63,248 nt of DNA, taken from NCBI GenBank assembly GCA_002729525.1, contig PBYI01000040.1, forward strand, positions 1 to 63,248, written 5' to 3'. Of the stretch, positions 57,853 to 63,248 are shown in pieces (within the stretch, counting starts at the first letter, position 1; each line of letters opens with the position of its first letter). Position numbers and translations under genes: made by a program. This DNA is from Nocardioides sp. Its GTDB lineage: Bacteria; Actinomycetota; Actinomycetes; Propionibacteriales; Nocardioidaceae. A model generated the notes under the pieces. It was given only the letters and a program-made list of their open reading frames with translations, was not told the DNA's origin and made no database searches.

Positions 57853-58527
57853 GTGAGCATCCACGAGTTCGACCCGAGCCAGCACTTCACCGCGGCGTTC
57901 TGGGACGAGCGCTACGGCACGGGCGACCGGGTGTGGTCCGGCAACCCCAACCGCCGCGTCGTCGAGGTCGTCGAGGCGATGACGACGGCCAGGGAGGACG
58001 CCGGCACCCCGCCCGGACGGGCGCTCGACGTCGGGTGCGGCGAGGGCGCCGACGCCATCTGGCTCGCCGAGCGCGGCTGGGAGACCACCGGCGCCGACGT
58101 CTCCCAGCGGGGCCTCGACAAGGCCCGCGTCCACGCCTTGGAGCGCGGCGTCGACGACCGCACCACCTGGGCCCGCGTCGACCTCGTCGCCGGGGATCCC
58201 CTCCCGGGCGGTCAGGACCTGGTCACCTGCGCGTTCCTGCACCTGCCGAGCCCGCACCTGGAGCACGCGTACGCCGCCGTCGCGGCCGCCACCGTCACTG
58301 GCGGCACCTTCGTGGTCGTCGCCCACCACCCGCACGACGCGCGCACGGGCCTGCGCAACCCGGGTCTCGCCGCGCTGCTGCTCTCGCCCGAACGGGTCGT
58401 CGAGGCGCTGGAGGAGGTCGGCGGCTGGGAGGTGCGCCAGGCCGACGCCCCGACCCGGGAGCAGAACGACGCCGACGGGCGGGCGGTGACGGTCACCGAC
58501 ACCGTCGTCGTCGCCGTACGCCGCTGA
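57853..58527 (+). CDS. Class I SAM-dependent methyltransferase
   Basis: This 224-residue protein has motif I GRALDVGCGEGADAIWLAER (SAM-binding G-x-G-x-G), post-I GWETTGADVSQRGLDKAR and DLVTCAFLHLPSPHLEHAYA. The opening (FWDERYGTGDRVWSGNPN) places it in the thiopurine/tellurite-resistance-like methyltransferases. GTG 57853 is chosen because CAGAAT (57840-57845) lies 7 nt upstream; the ATG at 57844 would lie inside that hexamer. The substrate is unknown. Confidence 0.88.
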   Translation: MSIHEFDPSQHFTAAFWDERYGTGDRVWSGNPNRRVVEVVEAMTTAREDAGTPPGRALDVGCGEGADAIWLAERGWETTGADVSQRGLDKARVHALERGVDDRTTWARVDLVAGDPLPGGQDLVTCAFLHLPSPHLEHAYAAVAAATVTGGTFVVVAHHPHDARTGLRNPGLAALLLSPERVVEALEEVGGWEVRQADAPTREQNDADGRAVTVTDTVVVAVRR

Positions 58528-58570
58528 CGGCCGCGCCCGGCGCCCGACGCCCGACGCCCGGCGTCAGGCC

Positions 58571-60772
58571 TCAGAGCAGGTCGAGCGCGCGCCCGATCTC
58601 GTCGGCGAGGTCGCCGGCGTACGTCGCCGTCAGGTGGCCGCGGTCGCGGTAGGTGATGGTGTCGCCGACGACCATCGGACAGGTGCCGTCCCAGCAGACC
58701 CACTTGCCGGGGTCCAGGTGCTCGGTGCCGGTCGCCTCGGCGGCCGCGACCGAGGCGTCGGAGTCGGCCTCCTGCTCGGGCAGCGGGGTGAACGCGCACG
58801 TGCCGAGATCGACGTCGCTGCCGGTGAGGCACGGGCCGGGGTCCTCGGGGTTCTTGGGTACGTCGCGCAGCAGCACCACGCGGTCGGTCAGCGGGGCGAT
58901 CCGCTCGAAGCTGGACTCCCAGCCGTCCTGGGTGACCGTCATCCGGTCCGGGTCGGCCTGGCGGACCGCGCGCCCGTCGGCGGTGTAGATCACCGGGTTG
59001 GGGCCGCTGGAGGCGAGCACGGTGAGGTCGGGGTGCAGGGCGTCGATCTGGTCGATGGCCCACTCGCGGAAGTCCGAGCACGCCGTCCACGGGGCGTTGT
59101 TGTTGTCGAGGTCGCTGACGAGCAGGTCGGCGGCCGTGCAGTTGGGCTTCACCAGGTAGTAGGTGCGCCAGCCGGCCTCCTCGGCGATCCGCTCGAACGC
59201 CGGGATCCACATCCGCCCGTGGGAGTTGCCGAGCACCACGAGCGTCCGGTCGGCGTCCGGGTCGCCGCGCGGGCAGAGCTCGCGGACGGTGTCGTCCTTG
59301 TAGTCGCACGGCGCCACGTCGGGGATGTCGTCGCGCAGGTCGGCCAGCGCCGGTCGCAGCGTCGCGGGGAGTTCCTCGCCCTGGCGGGCGGCGTACACGG
59401 AGGCCTGGACGAGCGCGATCGTGTCGTCCTTGCTGAGGCGTACGCCGGACGACTCCACCCCGGAGCCGGCCACGGTGATCTCGTCGCCGTCTCCGCCGAT
59501 GCGGCTGTTGCCCCACAGGTTGCCGGCCACGCAGACGGCCACCACGAGCACGACCGACGCGGGGTACAGCGCCAGCGCGCGGGGCCGCGGCACCCGGCGG
59601 GAGTCGCGGAAGGGCGTCTCGACGTAGCGGTAGGTCAGCGCCGCGAGCACGAACGTCGCCGACACCGCCGCCGTCGCCTCGGTCACCGAGAGCGAGCCGC
59701 CCTCGGTGTAGCCGCGCACCAGCGGGATCGTCAGCAGCGGCCAGTGCCACAGGTAGAGGGAGTAGGACCAGTCGCCGACGACGCGCATCGGGCCGACCCC
59801 GAGCGCACGCTGCACCCACGTCTCGCTGCCCGACGGGCCGGCGCCGGCGAGCAGCACCGCCGCCGAGCCGAGCACCGGCAGCGCGGCCCCGACGCCGGGG
59901 AACGGAGGCGTGCCCTCGCCGTACGTCAGGCAGGCCACCGCGATCGCGGCCAGGCCGGCCAGCGCCAGCCCGCCCCGAGCCCACCCGGGCAGCCGGCCGG
60001 CGACCCGGGCCGCGACCAGGGCGGTGAGCGCGCCGGCCGCGAGCTCCCACGCGCGCGCGGGCGTGGAGAAGTACGCCGCCGACGGCGAGGAGGAGGTGTA
60101 CAGGACCCCGAAGACGAACGACGCCGCGCCCACGACGACCAGCACGCCCAGCACCGCGCCCCGGGGGAGCCCCTGGGAGGCGCGGCGGCCGCGCCGCCCG
60201 ACCCGCCACAGCCACACCGTGCCGATCAGCAGCAGCGGCCAGACGACGTAGAACTGCTCCTCGACCGCCAGCGACCAGTAGTGCTGCAGCGGCGAGGGCG
60301 CCTGGTCGGCGGCGAAGTAGTCGGTGCCGACGCTGGCGAAGCGGATGTTGGCGGCGAAGAACGTCGCCCACAGCGCGTCCGTGACCGTGCTCAGCGCGTC
60401 CAGCGCGCTGGTCCACAGCAGGGTGGCGACGACCGTGACGACGGTGACGACCGTGGCCGCCGGGAGGATCCGGCGCGCGCGCCGGGCGTAGAAGTCGCGC
60501 AGCGACACCTGGCCGTCCCTCTCCACCTCCCGGTAGAGCAGGTGGGAGATGAGGAAGCCGGAGATCACGAAGAAGACGTCGACGCCCACGAAGCCGCCGG
60601 GCACCCAGGGGACGCCGGCGTGCCCGGCGATGACGGTGAGCACCGCGATCGCCCGGAGCCCCTGCACGTCTCCCCGGAACCCGCGCTGCTGCTCGGGTCG
60701 CGGCGTCTGCCCCGGTACGTCGGGCCCGTCGGGCCCGCGCTGACCGGTCGGGCGGGCGTCGGTGGTCGTCAT
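58571..60772 (-). CDS. Membrane acyltransferase 3 with C-terminal SGNH domain (OatA-like)
   Basis: This 733-residue protein has an N-terminal acyltransferase-3 domain (about 30-400) of 10-11 helices with LRAIAVLTVIAGHAGVPWVP (catalytic His) and GFVGVDVFFVISGFLISHLL. The C-terminal extracytoplasmic SGNH part (about 470-733) has VVLGNSHGRMWIPAFERIAE (G-N-S) and YRDRGHLTATYAG (D-x-x-H). This two-domain design O-acetylates peptidoglycan or cell-surface glycans. The sugar acceptor is unknown; it could act on the polysaccharide made at 22-37 kb. Confidence 0.9.
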   Translation of the reverse strand: MTTTDARPTGQRGPDGPDVPGQTPRPEQQRGFRGDVQGLRAIAVLTVIAGHAGVPWVPGGFVGVDVFFVISGFLISHLLYREVERDGQVSLRDFYARRARRILPAATVVTVVTVVATLLWTSALDALSTVTDALWATFFAANIRFASVGTDYFAADQAPSPLQHYWSLAVEEQFYVVWPLLLIGTVWLWRVGRRGRRASQGLPRGAVLGVLVVVGAASFVFGVLYTSSSPSAAYFSTPARAWELAAGALTALVAARVAGRLPGWARGGLALAGLAAIAVACLTYGEGTPPFPGVGAALPVLGSAAVLLAGAGPSGSETWVQRALGVGPMRVVGDWSYSLYLWHWPLLTIPLVRGYTEGGSLSVTEATAAVSATFVLAALTYRYVETPFRDSRRVPRPRALALYPASVVLVVAVCVAGNLWGNSRIGGDGDEITVAGSGVESSGVRLSKDDTIALVQASVYAARQGEELPATLRPALADLRDDIPDVAPCDYKDDTVRELCPRGDPDADRTLVVLGNSHGRMWIPAFERIAEEAGWRTYYLVKPNCTAADLLVSDLDNNNAPWTACSDFREWAIDQIDALHPDLTVLASSGPNPVIYTADGRAVRQADPDRMTVTQDGWESSFERIAPLTDRVVLLRDVPKNPEDPGPCLTGSDVDLGTCAFTPLPEQEADSDASVAAAEATGTEHLDPGKWVCWDGTCPMVVGDTITYRDRGHLTATYAGDLADEIGRALDLL

Positions 60773-61001
60773 CGCCCCCCTCGTCGATCGTGGACGCCGG
60801 GCGCGTGAGGCCGGCGGTGCTGCCGGAGGGCGAGGCTACCAACGCGCCGGTCGGCGGACGGCGTACAGACCGGGGACAGAAAGCGTGTCGACCCGGGAAC
60901 GTCGGAGAAGCCCTGGTCGTTGAACCCTGTGAGCCCACTAGAGTGGGTACGCCAGTGCCGTCGACCGACGGCCGTCCCGGCCTCCAAGGAGAGACCCACC
61001 C

Positions 61002-61859
61002 ATGCAGAGCAACAACCCGGTGTTCCGCCGCTCGGAGGAGTTCCAGCGCACGGGCGCGGGCGGCTACGGCAACCCGTCGACCTGGTCGACCGGTCAGGGT
61101 CAGCAGGACCCCTACGGTGCGCCCCAGGGCTACGAGGGCTACCAGCCGCCGCAGGCCCCCGCCCAGACCGGCCGCATGACGATCGACTCGGTCGTGCAGA
61201 CGACCGCGATCTCGCTGGCCGTCGTCGTGGCCTTCGCCGCCGCGACCTGGATCATCACCCCCGACCTGACCTCGACCGACGCGCTCGGCCCGCTCTACGG
61301 CGCGCTGATGATCGGCTCGCTCGGCGCCTTCGCGCTGTCGATGGTCAACTCCTTCAAGCGCGAGGTCAGCCCCGCGCTCGTGCTCGCCTTCTGCGCCCTC
61401 GAGGGCGTGGCGCTCGGTGCGTTCTCGAAGGTCATCCAGTCGGTCTACGGCGGCGAGGACAACATCGTCGTCCAGGCCGTCATCGGCACCTTCGCCGCGT
61501 TCGCCGGCACCCTGGCGGCGTACAAGTTCTTCGAGATCAAGGTCGGCGACAAGTTCCGTACCTTCGTGATCGCCGCGATGTTCGGCATGGTCGCCCTCGG
61601 TCTGCTCGAGATGGTGCTGAGCCTGTTCAGCGCCCAGCTCGGCCTCTTCGGCTTCGGCGGCATCGGCCTGCTGTTCGCCATCGGCGGCCTCGTGCTCGGT
61701 GTCTTCATGCTGATCCTCGACTTCGACTTCGTCGAGCAGGGCGTGCGCAACGGCCTGCCGGAGAAGGAGTCGTGGCGCGCGTCGTTCGCGCTGACCGTCA
61801 GCCTGGTCTGGATCTACACCAACCTGCTGCGGATCCTCGCGATCCTCAACCAGGACTGA
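61002..61859 (+). CDS. Bax inhibitor-1/YccA family membrane protein
   Basis: This 285-residue protein has a cytoplasmic Gln/Gly/Tyr-rich N-terminus (about 60 residues, QGQQDPYGAPQGYEGYQPPQ) followed by seven membrane helices in the BI-1 pattern, including GALMIGSLGAFALSMVNSFK and LVLGVFMLILDFDFVEQGVR with conserved acidic residues near the last helices. Members are proposed pH-sensitive calcium or ion leak proteins. AAGGAG sits upstream. It is followed by a strong terminator at 61915. Confidence 0.92.
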   Translation: MQSNNPVFRRSEEFQRTGAGGYGNPSTWSTGQGQQDPYGAPQGYEGYQPPQAPAQTGRMTIDSVVQTTAISLAVVVAFAAATWIITPDLTSTDALGPLYGALMIGSLGAFALSMVNSFKREVSPALVLAFCALEGVALGAFSKVIQSVYGGEDNIVVQAVIGTFAAFAGTLAAYKFFEIKVGDKFRTFVIAAMFGMVALGLLEMVLSLFSAQLGLFGFGGIGLLFAIGGLVLGVFMLILDFDFVEQGVRNGLPEKESWRASFALTVSLVWIYTNLLRILAILNQD

Positions 61860-61914
61860 CCGTCCAGCACGTCCGACCCCGCTAGGTCGGCGCGGGCACG
61901 TCCCGCAACCACGA

Positions 61915-61941
61915 GAGGCCCCCGGCTGTGCCGGGGGCCTC
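61915..61941. terminator. Intrinsic-type terminator between convergent genes
   Basis: GAGGCCCCCGGC (61915-61926) pairs perfectly with GCCGGGGGCCTC (61930-61941) across a 3-nt loop, followed by TTGTCGTGT. It can serve both the BI-1 gene and the convergent SGNH hydrolase gene. Confidence 0.88.
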
Positions 61942-61979
61942 TTGTCGTGTCGCACGGCGGGGTGCCGGTGCCGGATGCG

Positions 61980-63080
61980 TCAGGTGCCGGTGCCGGACGG
62001 CGCCGCGTCGTCCACCGGCTCGTCGGTCGCGGGCTCCGGGTCGTGCGCCTGCTCGTGGGCGTCGGTCTGGGCGTCGGTGTCGTCGTCCTCCGGCGCGACG
62101 CCCTCGGTCTGCGGCCGGCGGCGACGGTGACGCAGCTCGACCCACAGGCCCCGGATGCCGAGCCGGCTGCCGCCGACCTCGGTGCCGTCGAGCTCGGTGC
62201 CGGTCTCGTTGACGGCCTGGATCGCCGCCCGGGTGACCGGCAGGATCCCCTCGCCGCGGATCTTCACGGTCTCGGTCTCGTCGTCCGGCGCCAGGCCCAG
62301 GGCGGCGAGCACGGACGGCAGCAGGAGCCGCACGAGCGCGCGGTAGCCCGCGGCCGACGGGTGGAACTGGTCGGGGCCGAACAGCAGCGCCGGCGCGGCG
62401 GCGAACTCCGGGCCGAGGATCGAGCCGAGCGAGATCGTGCGCCCGCCCTCCTCGATGACGGCGATCGTCTGGGCCGCGGCCAGGCGGCGCGACCAGGCGC
62501 GGGCGACCTGCTTGAGCGGGGGAGCGATCGGCTTGATGGTGCCCAGGTCGGGGCACGTGCCCACGACGACGGCGACGCCGGCCTCGCGCAGGCGGCGTAC
62601 GCCCTCGGAGAGGTGGCGCACCGACTGCGACGGCGGGGTCACGTGGGTGACGTCGTTGGCGCCGATGAGGATCATCGCCACGTCGGGCTCGATGAGCAGG
62701 GCGCTGTCGATCTGGCTGGACAGCTCGGCGGTGACCGCGCCGACCACGCAGAAGGTGCGCAGGTAGACGCGACGGTCGCCCTGCTCGGCGACACCGCTGG
62801 CGAGCAGCGCGCCGGGGGTCTCCTCGACCCGGTCGACGCCGTAGCCGGCCGCGGAGGAGTCGCCCAGCAGCGCGATCTTCTTCGCCGGCCCCGGGCGACC
62901 CCGGCCGTACCAGCCGGTCGGGTCGGGCACGGGGTCGGGCAGCGGGTCGCCGATGATCTTCCGCGCGACCTTGGCCTCGGTGCGCAGGACGCCGTACAGG
63001 CCGGCGCCGATGAGCGACAGACCGCCGCCGCCGTACGCCGCCGCGGCCGCCAGCTTGCGGGCTGCACCGGCTCTGCTCAT
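61980..63080 (-). CDS. SGNH/GDSL-type hydrolase, membrane-anchored
   Basis: This 366-residue protein has an N-terminal hydrophobic segment (about 8-32) as signal anchor. The SGNH blocks are present: I IALLGDSSAAGYGVDR (G-D-S), III ILIGANDVTH (G-x-N-D) and V FGPDQFHPSAAGY (D-x-x-H). An acidic Asp/Glu-rich tail of about 60 residues follows (PEDDDTDAQTDAHEQAHDPE). It is probably an esterase or lipase on cell-surface lipids or glycans. ATG 63080 is chosen because TAGCAT lies 7 nt upstream. Confidence 0.87.
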   Translation of the reverse strand: MSRAGAARKLAAAAAYGGGGLSLIGAGLYGVLRTEAKVARKIIGDPLPDPVPDPTGWYGRGRPGPAKKIALLGDSSAAGYGVDRVEETPGALLASGVAEQGDRRVYLRTFCVVGAVTAELSSQIDSALLIEPDVAMILIGANDVTHVTPPSQSVRHLSEGVRRLREAGVAVVVGTCPDLGTIKPIAPPLKQVARAWSRRLAAAQTIAVIEEGGRTISLGSILGPEFAAAPALLFGPDQFHPSAAGYRALVRLLLPSVLAALGLAPDDETETVKIRGEGILPVTRAAIQAVNETGTELDGTEVGGSRLGIRGLWVELRHRRRRPQTEGVAPEDDDTDAQTDAHEQAHDPEPATDEPVDDAAPSGTGT

Positions 63081-63248
63081 GCCGCCCATGCTACGAAGCG
63101 CGTCATTGCCCCTCGGGCGCGCCTCCCCATCCATGGCGGCGCCGGACGTCGCCCCGGCCGCACGCTGACGGGCGCCCCAGGTGCTCGGAGGACACCCGGT
63201 ACGCCGTCGCACCCGCGGCACACCGCCATCGCACGACCGGAACGACGC
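63081..63248. other. Right edge: upstream region of the SGNH hydrolase
   Basis: Beyond the leaderless promoter (TAGCAT on the minus strand, 63088-63093) I see no complete gene, RNA or repeat in these 168 bases. Confidence 0.5.

Noticed and set aside
57602..57856. Small open frame across the repeat array
   Set aside because: It only translates the tandem repeats and overlaps the methyltransferase start; no coding evidence.
58212..61955. Minus-strand open frame of about 1250 codons
   Set aside because: It spans several genes in mixed orientations and has no domain; it arises from high GC content.

Overview
The window is very GC-rich actinobacterial chromosome. The gene order glmU-prs-rplY-pth and mfd-(SurA-like lipoprotein)-mazG-eno-(FtsB/DivIC-like)-DUF501-ppx, the many GTG starts, and -10 hexamers (TANNNT) lying 6-7 nt upstream of start codons (leaderless mRNAs) fit the Propionibacteriales; a Nocardioides-like organism is my best guess. 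No species call is possible from sequence reading alone.

Positions 114-5865 are a compact integrated element in the 3' half of a tRNA gene (read as Gln-UUG). It is bounded by 47-bp direct repeats that match at 46 positions. It carries a tyrosine integrase, a regulator with a C-terminal HTH, an excisionase-like HTH protein, a replication-initiator-like winged-helix protein, a terminase-small-subunit-like protein and several small unknown ORFs in a translationally coupled string. The initiator gene contains a DnaA box and an ordered array of CAACCGTCSGG iterons arranged as 25-bp dyads 16 bp apart from half-site to half-site. The repeats fall in all three reading frames, so the DNA rather than the peptide is conserved. 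This looks like a replicating phage-satellite-type element with its origin nested in the initiator gene, as in lambda O, and it is the most interesting system here.

Positions 5969-13513 hold accessory and housekeeping genes: a deazaflavin-type oxidoreductase, DUF2255, a DHFR/RibD-like reductase, a tandem FKBP lipoprotein, a thioesterase, a PemK-like protein and a MASE1-PAS histidine kinase. Positions 13580-21935 carry core genes: glmU, prs, pepN, rplY with a long structured leader, and pth. One hypothetical gene between prs and pepN is broken by a one-base frameshift.

Positions 22194-36951 form a cell-surface polysaccharide locus: two GT4 glycosyltransferases, a 1416-residue secreted repeat protein, a Wzx-type flippase with an extra C-terminal domain, an O-antigen-ligase-like protein, two sulfotransferases and a Wzz-like protein. 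Together they suggest a sulfated exopolysaccharide, or a sulfated surface protein or lipid.

Positions 36997-63080 are mostly core genes: cysQ, HAD, VOC, lytic transglycosylase, mfd through ppx, a family-5-like uracil-DNA glycosylase, an ACT protein, def, a methyltransferase, an acyltransferase-SGNH protein, a BI-1 protein and an SGNH hydrolase. Four 32-bp palindromes of two sequence types sit immediately after stop codons at three loci. A class-I-shaped tRNA with a UAA anticodon is followed by a 73-bp tandem repeat array.
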